Below, in pieces: positions 45,164 through 54,010 of a DNA stretch of 64,000 nt; position 1 is the first letter of the stretch, and every line of letters starts with the position of its first letter. The DNA lies in assembly GCF_035013185.1 (NCBI RefSeq), contig NZ_JAYGJO010000005.1:198709-262708 (forward strand). The letters are read 5' to 3'. The translations under genes were made by a program, and so were the position numbers. Source of the stretch: Acerihabitans sp035013185 (GTDB lineage Bacteria > Pseudomonadota > Gammaproteobacteria > Enterobacterales > Enterobacteriaceae). The notes under the pieces are model-generated. The model saw only the letters and a program-made list of their open reading frames with translations. It did not search any database and had not been told where the DNA came from.

Positions 45164-45590
45164 TTTGCATGATGGGTGCCGTCGCCCTCTGGACCAGAGA
45201 CATCATCCCAGACGTGAGTCTGCCAGTTTACACTGCCACCCACTGTCAGTTCTTACAGCATTGGCAAACGATAGCGGGAGATGAGCTTCAACTGGGGTCG
45301 TGGCAGATTCGGGTTCACCGCATCGCCTTTTTCATCTTCGGCAATATAGCGTGTGCCGCTGAACGTCATCTGTTAATTGTCTGTCACTGCACCGTTCACT
45401 TCAGACCCCATGCCACGGCTCACAGTGCCATTTTTGCCTTCATCTGTAGATTCTGTGGTGCCCGGAATAATGCGGCCGCTGGCCTGTGCGACGTGATCCA
45501 GCTTGACGCGGAAGACCGACACCGCGGCGGTCAGTCGGTTTTGAACCATTCAGATTTCACGCGCGCTTCGTCGTTAGACGGTTATTGGTA
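45164..45590 (-). pseudogene. TonB-dependent siderophore receptor remnant (FhuE/FoxA-like)
   Basis: The minus strand reads RLTAAVSVFRVKLDHVAQASG, then MTFSGTRYIAEDEKGDAVNP, NLPRPQLKLISRYRLP and LTVGGSVNWQTHVWDD, the C-terminal barrel pattern of ferric hydroxamate/coprogen receptors. Two in-frame TAA codons and a frameshift near 45550 break it, and plug plus last strands are missing. It is a second dead siderophore receptor in this window, independent of the intact one at 29655. An apparent + strand frame here (45079-45621) is the shadow of this. Confidence 0.8.
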
Positions 45591-45965
45591 CAATGTGCCC
45601 GCGTTTTTATTTATCGACTGAATACCCCGTCGGGAAGGTTGATCGAATAGGTGAGAGCCCAGTTGGCGCGTAAGCACGCTAACGTTGTCGTTTGTGGCCT
45701 TGCCAGCAAGTTACTTCTTGTTAACTAAAAAATTTCAGACCATTTTTTCATCGCATGTTGCGGAAGAACCATTTTTACATTGGCACTAACACTTATGCCC
45801 TGTAACAATAGCATCGGTAGGGGGGCTTTCCAGTATCGCAGCCTCCATTATCCTCGTGTCCTGGAGTAAGTCGAGGCCGTCACCGTTCCTGCGAATGACC
45901 TCTTTTGATGTCCAGCTCTATCGTGTCGGTTGATCTGTCACGATGGTTATCCTGTCCTCGCTGAC
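45591..45965. other. intergenic region, no gene seen
   Basis: 375 bases between the receptor remnant and the aldo/keto reductase gene. No interpretable frame or clear hairpin. Confidence 0.4.
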
Positions 45966-47051
45966 TCAGTAGCAGGGATCATCGCCCGTCGGTGCCGACG
46001 GGCTCTCCTGGGAGGTCCTGCCATTGACGGTCATTCCGTTCTGGAAGCTGTTTGGCGAGATGCTCTTCACCCATTCCAGGAACGTCGGTGCGGGCTTGGA
46101 AAGCTCGTTGAGCCCGTTGATTTCCTGCGTCGACAGGCGAAGGTCGAGTGCAGACATATTCGCCTCCAACTGTTCAATCCTGCGTGCGCCGATGATGGTC
46201 GAGGCAACGCCGGCCCGCGACTGAACCCAGGCCAGTGCGACAGCTGCCGGCGTCGTGTCATGTGCCGAGGCGATCTGATCCAGCGCTTCGATGATGGAGA
46301 ACTCCCGGTCTCCCAGACTTACAGCCAGCCCTTCTTTCCGGCTTCCTGCCGCCGCGGATGCATCCCCACGTCTGAATTTCCCGGACAGAAATCCGCCGCG
46401 CAATGGCGACCATGGAATGACGCCCAATCCCATCTCCAGCGCCATCGGAATCAACTCGTCCTCGACGGTTCGTTCCAGCAGAGAGTATTCGATCTGGAGC
46501 GCAATCAGTGGCGTCCATCCCCGGAAATGCGTAATCATCTGAGCCTGAGCAACTTTCCATGCAGGAGTATCGGAAAGTCCTATGTAGCGAATCTTACCAC
46601 TATTCACCAGATTATCCATGGCGCGCAAGGTCTCTTCCATCGGTGTAAAATTGTCCCATGCATGCTGCCAATATAGGTCGATGTAGTCTGTATTCAAACG
46701 TCGGAGCGACTGTTCGCAGGCTTCAATTATCGTCTTCGCGCTACTGCCACCTCCGTTTGGGTCACCACTGTACATGTTGGCTGAGTACTTCGTGGCCAGC
46801 ACAACACGGTCGCGACGACGTCTATCACCTTTGAAGAAGTCACCGATGATCTTTTCAGCGTGCCCCTTGGTGTACATATTTGCAGTGTCGATAAAGTTGC
46901 CGCCAAGGTCGAGGAATCGAGAGAGGATTGCCTCGGACTCGGAAACCGGCGTCCCCCAGCCCCAGTCCTCACCGAAGGTCATTGTGCCAAGGCAAAAGGG
47001 GCTAACTCGTAGGCCGGATCGGCCTAGGGTTACATAATCGGTTAATGCCAT
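45966..47051 (-). CDS. aldo/keto reductase
   Basis: 361 residues from ATG 47051 (GAGG upstream; a frame to 47099 adds 16 residues). The catalytic tetrad is complete: Asp55 and Tyr60 in FIDTANMY, Lys88 in LATKYS and His130 in YWQHAWD. The (alpha/beta)8 barrel start VTLGRSGLRVSPFCLGTMTFG is typical of the AKR11/12-like bacterial group. It reduces aldehydes or ketones with NADPH. Divergent from an AraC-type regulator at 47156, whose likely role is to induce it. Confidence 0.93.
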   Translation of the reverse strand: MALTDYVTLGRSGLRVSPFCLGTMTFGEDWGWGTPVSESEAILSRFLDLGGNFIDTANMYTKGHAEKIIGDFFKGDRRRRDRVVLATKYSANMYSGDPNGGGSSAKTIIEACEQSLRRLNTDYIDLYWQHAWDNFTPMEETLRAMDNLVNSGKIRYIGLSDTPAWKVAQAQMITHFRGWTPLIALQIEYSLLERTVEDELIPMALEMGLGVIPWSPLRGGFLSGKFRRGDASAAAGSRKEGLAVSLGDREFSIIEALDQIASAHDTTPAAVALAWVQSRAGVASTIIGARRIEQLEANMSALDLRLSTQEINGLNELSKPAPTFLEWVKSISPNSFQNGMTVNGRTSQESPSAPTGDDPCY

Positions 47052-47155
47052 GATGTCTATCCTCGAAATGTGGACGTCGGCAAGTACCCATTGTTGCACG
47101 CAGTTTCGAGATGATATATAAGTCAGAAACCTATTTTTTTTCGAGATCGTCCTAA

Positions 47156-48106
47156 ATGAATCAGGAATTCAGGCTACAACGCCCTCTCGATCCTTTGTCG
47201 GACATCCTGTCATTGCTCTCGGCGAAGTGCATGCTTTCGTCCAGTTTACGCGCCAGCGGTAGCTGGAAGGTGAGCCTTCCTTCGGAAGCGTTGAAGTTTA
47301 ATGTCATTCTTTCGGGTGAATGTTTTCTGCTGCCGGCCACCTCTCACGAGCCACTTCACCTCAAAACGGGGGATTGCTTCCTGATGAATAGTTCTGGTCC
47401 TTATCTCCTCTACAGTGATCCGATGGCTGAGATCATGGGTGCCCAGATAGCCTTCCCGGATGGACCTCATGGGAGCTTGCTTCATGGCGGGGACGAATTC
47501 ATGGCTATCGGGTGCAGGATCGCGCTTGACAAGAATGATGCAGCGCTCTTGCTGGACAATCTGCCGTCTCTGCATCGGATACCGAGTCATAGACGTGAGG
47601 CATCTGGTATTTCCTGGCTTCTGACGAGGTTAGCCGCAGAGTGGAACTCGTCCGCGCCGGGTAGCACGGCTGCAACCGATCACTTGGCGCAACTGTTATT
47701 CGTGGAGATAATAAGGTCCTGGCTGCGATCGGCAGACGCACCCATCACGGGTTGGCTGAACGCGCTGTCCGATCGCCGAATAGGTGAAGCAATCCGACAG
47801 ATTCACAATACCCCCGAGCGACAATGGCTAGTGGGCGAATTAGCCAAAGTCGTTGGGATGTCTCGCTCCAATTTTGCGCTGCGGTTTAAACAGATGGTGG
47901 GTTTGCCGCCGCTCGACTACCTGTTGCGGTGGCGGATTCGTCTTGCAGCGAAAGCGTTACGGTCAACAGCCGATCCATTGTCGGATATATCCCTTTCGCT
48001 CGGATATCAGGCGGAAAGCACCTTCAGTTACGCTTTTAAACGTATTGTAGGTATCAGCCCCAAAAAGTACCGGCTAATGCATCAGCAGACCCAAGATGGG
48101 CGATAA
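47156..48106 (+). CDS. AraC-family regulator with cupin sensor domain
   Basis: 316 residues. An N-terminal cupin_6-type domain (KFNVILSGECFLLPA, LKTGDCFLMNSSGPY) and a C-terminal double helix-turn-helix (LVGELAKVVGMSRSNFALRFKQMVG and SDISLSLGYQAESTFSYAFKR). It is divergent from the AKR gene with about 104 bases between, and shares layout with the AraC at 20992, which is divergent from an SDR. By analogy it responds to a small ligand and activates the reductase. Confidence 0.92.
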   Translation: MNQEFRLQRPLDPLSDILSLLSAKCMLSSSLRASGSWKVSLPSEALKFNVILSGECFLLPATSHEPLHLKTGDCFLMNSSGPYLLYSDPMAEIMGAQIAFPDGPHGSLLHGGDEFMAIGCRIALDKNDAALLLDNLPSLHRIPSHRREASGISWLLTRLAAEWNSSAPGSTAATDHLAQLLFVEIIRSWLRSADAPITGWLNALSDRRIGEAIRQIHNTPERQWLVGELAKVVGMSRSNFALRFKQMVGLPPLDYLLRWRIRLAAKALRSTADPLSDISLSLGYQAESTFSYAFKRIVGISPKKYRLMHQQTQDGR

Positions 48107-48399
48107 CCACGAACGCCGTCGCCAAACCTGCGGCAAACGCGTAACGCTTCTAAGACATGACGTGCCCATGCACGGGCGGTTTTCTGGGCCTGGACTGAAC
48201 TCAGTAGAGCACTGCATAAAAACGGCCTTTATGTGACACACTGCATAATTTTATAATTCCATTAAATTTTTCTTAACTGGTAACCACATCATATAGTTAA
48301 GATTGGGGCACGAATGCCTGATCTGATCATTCTTCGTACATTGAGATTGCGCAGAAAAATTTATTTGAGGCTTATTGCCAGTAATCAAGGTAGAGGATA
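48107..48399. other. intergenic region
   Basis: 293 bases; the last 150 are A+T-rich and likely hold the esterase promoter. No gene seen. Confidence 0.4.
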
Positions 48400-50085
48400 A
48401 TGACAAATCATAAGCTGCTTTTTTTTGTGCTTCCTGCTTTGCTTGCACTGGACGTCCCGTGTGCAACTGCTTTCGATATGAATCCTATCCAAAAAACCTT
48501 ATATGGGGAAGTCAAAGGCGAAAAAACTGAAGCTGGCACCTTATTTTGGAAAGGGCTACCCTATGCAAAATCACCCGCTGGCGATTTACGATGGAAAGCG
48601 CCACAGTCTCCAACAGCCTGGAAAAATGTGCGCAATGCGACTCAGCCTGCCACTAATTGCATCCAGTATTCAAAGAATGGCGTAGTGGGAAGTGAAGACT
48701 GTCTCAACGTGGATATTTATCGACCGGCATCAAAGGACACCCTGCCGGTATTGGTTTATATCCATGGAGGCAACAATCAAAGCGGCAACTCTGCAGAGTT
48801 TGCGCCCCAGAAATTGGCTCAGGATCTTGATGCCGTGATTGTCTCGGTGAACTATCGCCTTGGCGTATTAGGCTTCAATCCATTAAGTGTACTTAACACT
48901 GGCGATAAACTTGATGACTCCGGTAACTATGGTTTATTGGATATTGCCAAATCTCTCAGCTGGGTTAAAGATAACATTGATAACTTTGGCGGCGATAAAA
49001 ATAACATTACTGTTTCCGGCTTCTCTGCGGGTGGACGGGATGTCATGGCCATGCTCATTTCCCCGATATTTAGAGATAGGTTCCAGAAAGCAATTGTTTT
49101 CAGTGGGGGCATGACCACGTCAGATAAAAATGACAGTGCAAAAGTCTTCGCTAAAATCTTCGCTACACAGGTTGTTAAGGATGGCGTCAAAAAAGATGAC
49201 GCGGCGGCTCGCCAGTGGCTACTGTCAGGCGATAAGTCAGTGCGTAATTATCTCTACCGACAGCCTGCACCAAAACTTGCTGAACTACTGGGTGATGCCG
49301 GTATCCGCATGAGTGTCTTCCCCCACCTTTACCGCGATGGCTACGTGATCCCCGCCGAGGGATTCAATACTGCCCACTATAACAATGTGCCACTCTTGAT
49401 GTTATCAGGGCAGAATGAGTTCTCATTTTTTGCGTTGTCGGATAAGCGGTTTGCTGAGGCGGCCAAAAACGGCATGCTTCGTACCGTTCCACAATGGGTA
49501 AATCAATTCAATTATACCAATCACTACGGTGGCAAACTGTACAGCTTGTTTAACGTAGACGATTCTGCTAAACAAATGTATCCCAAATATAAAGCGAATA
49601 TTTATGGTGCTGAATTCAAATTTGGAACAGATCCTGACGTGACAGGCGACAAGATGGCACTGCTTGGTTCGTTTCACGGCGTTTTTATGCCATTTCTCGA
49701 TAGCAATAAATACGCGGAATTTACGGGTGACGCCTATAAATCGCGAGGGGCACAAGATCTCGGTAGCCAATTTAAACACTATCTGAAGAATTTTTTACTG
49801 TCTGGAAACCCGAATGGCAAAAATCTAGTCACGTGGAACGTTTGGTCGCCCACGAATGTGAAGCAGGGCGAATCACTGTTGATGTTTGATGCTAATCGTG
49901 ACAAAGCGCTTATCTATATGTCCAATAAAACATATCGCTATGATGATGTATTGCACCAGATGAGTGATGATAAAACGGTGAGTGAAGCTGACAAAAAAGC
50001 CTTGATCGGCGAAGTACTTAATGGCCGTTGGTTTAGTGAAGGACTCGACGCCCATTATCATAATCCGTCACTATGGGTAAAGTGA
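48400..50085 (+). CDS. exported type-B carboxylesterase
   Basis: 561 residues with a signal peptide (residues 1-25, ending CATAFD). Alpha/beta-hydrolase of the type-B carboxylesterase/PnbA family: GLPYAKSPAGDLRWK, SEDCLNVDIYRP, VYIHGGNNQSGN oxyanion region, then the nucleophile elbow GFSAGG (Ser209). The elbow has Phe where the family usually has Glu (GESAG). GQNEFSFF and GSFHGVF are the probable acid and base sites. It hydrolyses carboxylic esters in the periplasm or outside. Stands alone; no neighbour hints at its substrate. Confidence 0.88.
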   Translation: MTNHKLLFFVLPALLALDVPCATAFDMNPIQKTLYGEVKGEKTEAGTLFWKGLPYAKSPAGDLRWKAPQSPTAWKNVRNATQPATNCIQYSKNGVVGSEDCLNVDIYRPASKDTLPVLVYIHGGNNQSGNSAEFAPQKLAQDLDAVIVSVNYRLGVLGFNPLSVLNTGDKLDDSGNYGLLDIAKSLSWVKDNIDNFGGDKNNITVSGFSAGGRDVMAMLISPIFRDRFQKAIVFSGGMTTSDKNDSAKVFAKIFATQVVKDGVKKDDAAARQWLLSGDKSVRNYLYRQPAPKLAELLGDAGIRMSVFPHLYRDGYVIPAEGFNTAHYNNVPLLMLSGQNEFSFFALSDKRFAEAAKNGMLRTVPQWVNQFNYTNHYGGKLYSLFNVDDSAKQMYPKYKANIYGAEFKFGTDPDVTGDKMALLGSFHGVFMPFLDSNKYAEFTGDAYKSRGAQDLGSQFKHYLKNFLLSGNPNGKNLVTWNVWSPTNVKQGESLLMFDANRDKALIYMSNKTYRYDDVLHQMSDDKTVSEADKKALIGEVLNGRWFSEGLDAHYHNPSLWVK

Positions 50086-50299
50086 CGCAGCCCATATAAA
50101 ATCTGAACGCTGTCGAGAGGTTCATCCCTAACTCTAGGCAGTGATTCGAGGGCCTGCACTGAAAATTGTGTAAATGTTCATATTCCGTTAGTGAGTGATC
50201 CAAAAGGATATGAACAGTGGCGAGAAAGCGTCGTTTATCCGACACACCCCCAACTCATGTCGGTGTAGCCGGCGACCAATCAGATACGGGTACCCGCCG
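50086..50299. repeat. intergenic region with a long bulged hairpin
   Basis: A GTTCATATTCC (50176-50186) and GGATATGAAC (50206-50215) inverted repeat around a 19-base loop. Neighbouring sequence looks like the end of an insertion element, but I could not assign it to a family. Confidence 0.4.
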
Positions 50300-50309
50300 G
50301 TAGGCCAAT

Positions 50310-50433
50310 CATTATTGAGGGCCTTGCATGAGTTCCCGAACGAGGCAAGCTGAACCCGCTTTAGCGTAAATTCTGGAGAATAAAACTGGCGCGAAGCTGA
50401 ACGCCAGTTCGTCTGGGTCTGAGCCGTTTCCAC
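50310..50433 (-). mobile_element. IS66-type tnpA fragment
   Basis: The minus strand reads RSASRQFYSPEFTLKRVQLAS, matching the start of the small TnpA protein of IS66 elements (xxxYSPEFKLxxVQ). It then drifts into unrelated sequence. Other IS66 pieces are at 54294, 55798 and 58338. Confidence 0.55.
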
Positions 50434-50616
50434 GATAGGTGCCCGTCGATTAAAGAGATGACATCTAGATTATCTATTGATGTCTGTTAAAAGTAGACGC
50501 TATGGAGACGACGCTTACAGTGAAACCAAGTCCTTCGCCCGTGGTATCAATAACGGTTTAAAACGGGGTCTTCGGCCAGGCGGCGCATTGTCAGTATCGG
50601 AAAAAAACAGGACTGA

Positions 50617-51009
50617 TCTGATGTGGGGCAAGCGCTGGAGATTGCGCAGAATAAAAAGATCACCAAAGTTATCCGTATTATTGAAAATACAAAACGTCCA
50701 GTGTAACTTTTTTATCTGGCACCGTTTGCGGGAGGGACCAGCGAGAAACGAATCAAAGAATTCATTTTTTTATTTTTGGAAAAACAGAAACACAATACCG
50801 AAACCTATACCGAATTGCTTAGCACGTCATTGCCGGAACCCGATGAAATGACCTGGTTGAACATAAGTAATAACACGCCTTTGCTGGTACGAACTCGGAT
50901 AGGTTTTAACCCGTGGGCGCTGCTATTTTTCATACCATTTACAAGCATCTGTGTTAACACCAAGCGATTCTGTCGTAATCGCGAATTACCAAGGGAAATT
51001 GACGGTTAA
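50617..51009 (+). pseudogene. unrecognised membrane-protein remnant with one nonsense codon
   Basis: A single frame stays coding-like for about 130 codons (GQALEIAQNKKITKVIRII, EKRIKEFIFLFLEKQKHN, FNPWALLFFIPFTSICVN) with one TAA after KRPV near 50704. It ends with a short membrane segment and RNRELPREIDG. I do not recognise the family; it may be the tail of an accessory membrane protein. Confidence 0.4.
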
Positions 51010-51060
51010 TTGATAACCGTGTTCTTTGAATGTTTTTTGTATATTTGAAGAACGCTAAGC

Positions 51061-51655
51061 ATGATCACATTGAACGCCAAAGCTCAATTGACCGTGGTTG
51101 TCATTGCAAAAGTGGCTGAGCGTAAAATCACTATTGCCATGCCGCTAAGCTCCTCAGTAAATCCAGACGTATCAGTGAACGTTTCTCCAGCGTTATTAAG
51201 AAAAGGGACTCCAGTTTGTTGTTCATGGCAACGCCGGGAGTGAACCCGCGGATAAGACTCCCGATACATTAAAACAACAAATTCAGTCAATTATCCGTGA
51301 AAAATACTATTATGACCTGAATTTGCTGCATCTCGCTGACATGCTGGAAGCCAATGAACACATCGCTGTGAAGCGTGAAGCGTGAAGCGTGAGGCATTGA
51401 GAAAATGGGCACACGATATTCATCATGTAAAACGCGCAAAGCGCAGGCGAAGTCGGGTTCAAAAACGCAGGAAGTGAATGGAAGCACCAGGATTGATGTT
51501 GCAAATGGACGGCGGCAGTACGCACCATTGGTTTGGCAATAACAAATCCTGTCTGATTGCGATGATTGATGATGCCAACAGCGATATCCACGCTGAATTC
51601 TTCCCGTCAAAAAACACAGCGAGAAACGGATACAGTACTTAAACATGGAAGCGAC
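51061..51655 (+). mobile_element. ISNCY-family transposase pseudogene
   Basis: Pieces of one transposase can be followed through frames: VAERKITIA, then RDSSLLFHGNAGSE-like, DTLKQQIQSIIREKYYYDLN, LADMLEANEHIAVKRE, KWAHDIHHVKRAKRRRSR and MEAPGLMLQMDGGSTHHWFG. These are hallmarks of ISNCY/ISKpn21-like transposases. It is broken by frameshifts (one explained by a repeat expansion at 51368) and by a TGA before MEAP. The C-terminal part is missing. Confidence 0.8.
51368..51395. repeat. 7-base tandem repeat GTGAAGC, four units
   Basis: Three exact GTGAAGC copies and a GTGAGGC. Removing two units (14 bases) restores the transposase frame as AVKREALRKWAHD, so expansion from two to four copies likely caused the frameshift. 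Confidence 0.9.
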
Positions 51656-51798
51656 CTAAATCCTTAGGGCTATTCATACTGCTGTAGATGAGTAGCCGCT
51701 TCGGCAGTGCAACACTGATCAGGACGACAGCATATCCCTGTACCAGATAGCAGCGAGGGCGCGTTTAATTCAGTCCTGAATCCACGCATGTTTTGGCT

Positions 51799-52188
51799 TT
51801 ATGATTTATTTGAGAGGTAAGACTCGTACGGAATATGGTAACAAGTAAAGAGGCCATCCTTTGAACAACCATTTTGATTTTCATCCTCCCAAACTTCGCA
51901 AAAAGCTTTAAGACTTGCTTCGTCGAATTCTATCGTGATCGACCCATCATATTTTCTTTGAAAAAAAAACGATAAACTGCCGCTACTGTGAGGCCATACA
52001 GGTTCGATTACAATATGAGAATAATTTGACTTAAACCACCTTAATAAAACCTTTCGCCCTGGCGGATTTTCACTCACTTTAAAATTTTCATCGTGCTTGA
52101 TCGGGAACTTTCTGCCGAAAACCACGAAATAACAATCTTTCTTCTTCTCTTTGAAGTAGTCGTCCAGACACCAGATAAGTCGAGGCAT
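51799..52188 (-). CDS. small unrecognised protein (island gene 1, possible immunity-type)
   Basis: 129 residues, A+T-rich codon use unlike flanking IS sequence. Mixed alpha/beta, with many aromatic and acidic residues (MPRLIWCLDDYFKEKKKDCYF, ITIEFDEASLKAFCEVWEDE). No signal peptide or membrane segment. Size, composition and placement as a lone divergent gene are like the immunity proteins of contact-dependent or type VI toxins, but no toxin gene is present. No good ribosome site upstream. It diverges from the two-gene unit at 52294. Not assigned to any family I know. Confidence 0.55.
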   Translation of the reverse strand: MPRLIWCLDDYFKEKKKDCYFVVFGRKFPIKHDENFKVSENPPGRKVLLRWFKSNYSHIVIEPVWPHSSGSLSFFFQRKYDGSITIEFDEASLKAFCEVWEDENQNGCSKDGLFTCYHIPYESYLSNKS

Positions 52189-52293
52189 TTTATATTATGC
52201 TATTGATGAAAACAGGAATATACTATAGCATATGAAAGATAAAAACCAACAATAACTTTGCATTACAAGTAAGTGGGATAAAAAGTGTTATAA

Positions 52294-52695
52294 ATGAAAA
52301 AATTTACTAATGTTCTTATTACAAACGCTGTTTTTCTGACTGGCATTGATAAAGCGGTTAGCTCCTTTAATAGTGGGGTGTTTGATAAGTTAAGTTTTCA
52401 AATAAAGCCGTATTACTGCCCATCAGAAAAATGGATATCTACTTTTCAACAGGAATTCAGAAACCCGGACAGTCAATTTTCAATCACCGAAAAGGGGGTT
52501 TGCTATATCACTTTTGAAAATATAACAATAAAAGCCGTTGAGGTTCAAAACTTCGCAAATAATCTTAATGCCATTATTAAGAAGGTTAATGTTCAATTGG
52601 GTAATGAAAAAATTGTTGAGTCCGTGCCTGTTAATGAGACGGGACTCGTCACCAATCATGATATTTCAACGATCTTAGATTTAATTGAATCGTAA
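52294..52695 (+). CDS. unrecognised protein, first of a coupled pair (island gene 2)
   Basis: 133 residues. Starts MKKFTNVLITNAVFLTG, then a mixed alpha/beta body (KLSFQIKPYYCPSEKWIST, VQNFANNLNAIIKKVN) with a hydrophilic C-terminus. A+T-rich. No signal peptide and no membrane helix beyond the weakly hydrophobic start. Its stop codon overlaps the next start by one base (TAATG), so the two proteins are made together. Could be an antitoxin, an accessory subunit or a sensor for the downstream nuclease-like protein; none of this is shown by a known motif. Confidence 0.6.
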   Translation: MKKFTNVLITNAVFLTGIDKAVSSFNSGVFDKLSFQIKPYYCPSEKWISTFQQEFRNPDSQFSITEKGVCYITFENITIKAVEVQNFANNLNAIIKKVNVQLGNEKIVESVPVNETGLVTNHDISTILDLIES

Positions 52696-53345
52696 TGCAA
52701 GGAATAAATTTAGTGGATATAAATAACTTACAACAAAAATTTAATTTATTCTCTCAGTCATCGTCTATTTTAAATGAAAGTTCGGAACACTATTTGCCGC
52801 GATTTAATTATTCGGCATGTGAACTATGGTTATGCACTGAACTTTGCCATCTTATTAATTTCGAAGGGCATAAGTTACAAGCGTTATCCGATGGGGATCT
52901 GTTCCTGTATAATGAAGATAATAAGCGTGATTTAACGCTCTACTCATCAGGAAAAACGAAACAGCCTAAAATTCTGACTCATATAGAAGTTAAAGTCATC
53001 TATCCTGTTGCAAAATCAAAGTTTGATAATGCCATTAACAATTTATACCAGAAATTAAAAAGTTCGCGTCATTCTGATTACAACCAGGAAGGATGGATTT
53101 ACCTTGTATGGACTCAGCACTATGCCGTACCCCTCGAGGATTTTTTTGTATCCCGCATTGAATGGCTCAAAGAGAGCCTTGATTCTAAAGCGTTTTTTGA
53201 TCATGAAGATAACCAACTCAGGCCTCATTACGCTCAGGTTCATAATATTGCTGATGGCTCTATAGCATGGCGAGGCGAGAAGAAACAAATTGTAGTAAAG
53301 GCTATCGCTTTTTCTTTTGCTAAAGATTTTAGAGAAATACTTTAG
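52695..53345 (+). CDS. unrecognised protein with PD-(D/E)XK-like signature (island gene 3)
   Basis: 216 residues, A+T-rich, translationally coupled to the gene before it. The order Glu43 in a helix (SACELWLCTEL), Asp79 in a strand start (RDLTLY) and Glu98-Val-Lys100 in the next strand (HIEVKVIYP) fits the E...D...ExK layout of the PD-(D/E)XK nuclease superfamily, which includes restriction and Cas4-like enzymes. The C-terminal half is mixed and ends KAIAFSFAKDFREIL. If the fold is right it would cut DNA or RNA; the paired 133-residue protein would then be a partner or inhibitor. The fold call is inference from three motifs, no family recognised. Confidence 0.6.
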   Translation: MQGINLVDINNLQQKFNLFSQSSSILNESSEHYLPRFNYSACELWLCTELCHLINFEGHKLQALSDGDLFLYNEDNKRDLTLYSSGKTKQPKILTHIEVKVIYPVAKSKFDNAINNLYQKLKSSRHSDYNQEGWIYLVWTQHYAVPLEDFFVSRIEWLKESLDSKAFFDHEDNQLRPHYAQVHNIADGSIAWRGEKKQIVVKAIAFSFAKDFREIL

Positions 53346-53464
53346 TTAATCAAGAAGGAATGGGATCTCACTTTTAAGATTCTTGCCAAAAGTAGATCCC
53401 ATTAAATACACTCTTGCAATACTTATTCTCACTTGAAATCACACTTTGTGGGGTAAGTACTGTT

Positions 53465-53720
53465 TGTTTCACGCCCTGAGACATTCGACAAGCTTTTTAT
53501 GGTTTCAGCAAGGGAGAGTTTCGCGCCTCGAGTGCCAGTAAGTATTTTGTCTCGTTGTAGCATGTTCTGGTCTTCCAGCAGCGGTAAATGATCCTTATCC
53601 ATTTAAACGGAAGAGCTCGGATGGCGGATTGATGCGATTTCCCCTTTTCTCGCTGTCCCTGATAATAAAGTCTGGCCCAGTATGATGAGTTAACTGTTTT
53701 AGTTGTCCATTCCACAAACG
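53465..53720 (-). mobile_element. IS110-family transposase 3' remnant
   Basis: The minus strand encodes the C-terminus of an IS110/IS1111-type transposase: SSYWARLYYQGQREKGKSHQ, then PFKWIRIIYRCWKTRTCYNE and SPLLK. The 3' end after the stop (CACGCCCTGAGACA) is shared with the fragment at 60385. N-terminal DEDD catalytic part missing. Confidence 0.85.
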
Positions 53721-54010
53721 TCTGTCTGACGAACTTGACACTTTGCCAACGCCAGTGTATCCAGGATTTCTGACCACTTCGCTCGTCGTAGGTTCTGATA
53801 AGGTCACCGACCCGTTTGATTTGGATGCAAGCGCTGTTGCCATTAGTACGTTCGCCTCGATGACAGTTTTATCGGTGGTAAGGGGAATAGCACTGGCAAT
53901 GCTTGCAACTCTCTGCTTGGTATACGCTGCGTATATTAAATCAATTGTACGTACCGTGCATCCTGCATCCTGCATCCCGCATTACACATTGACTTAAGAA
54001 AGGGAACTCC
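53721..54010. other. remnant region with 7-base repeat
   Basis: 290 bases with competing open frames on both strands and no recognisable family. It contains three copies of TGCATCC at 53957-53977. The sequence joins IS110 directly at its left, so it is probably a fragment left by rearrangement. Confidence 0.35.

Noticed and set aside
45079..45621. 180-codon + strand frame
   Set aside because: The minus strand encodes siderophore-receptor motifs here; the + frame is its shadow, and its repetitive HTCIPAYLHTYIPA start is just the octamer repeat.
45930..46676. 248-codon + strand frame inside the aldo/keto reductase gene
   Set aside because: Antisense to a gene with a complete catalytic tetrad.
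51287..51646. Minus strand frame of 119 codons
   Set aside because: Shadow of the ISNCY transposase pseudogene on the + strand.
53595..53975. 126-codon minus strand frame
   Set aside because: It joins an IS110 fragment in the wrong frame to unrelated sequence; neither part is a recognised protein.
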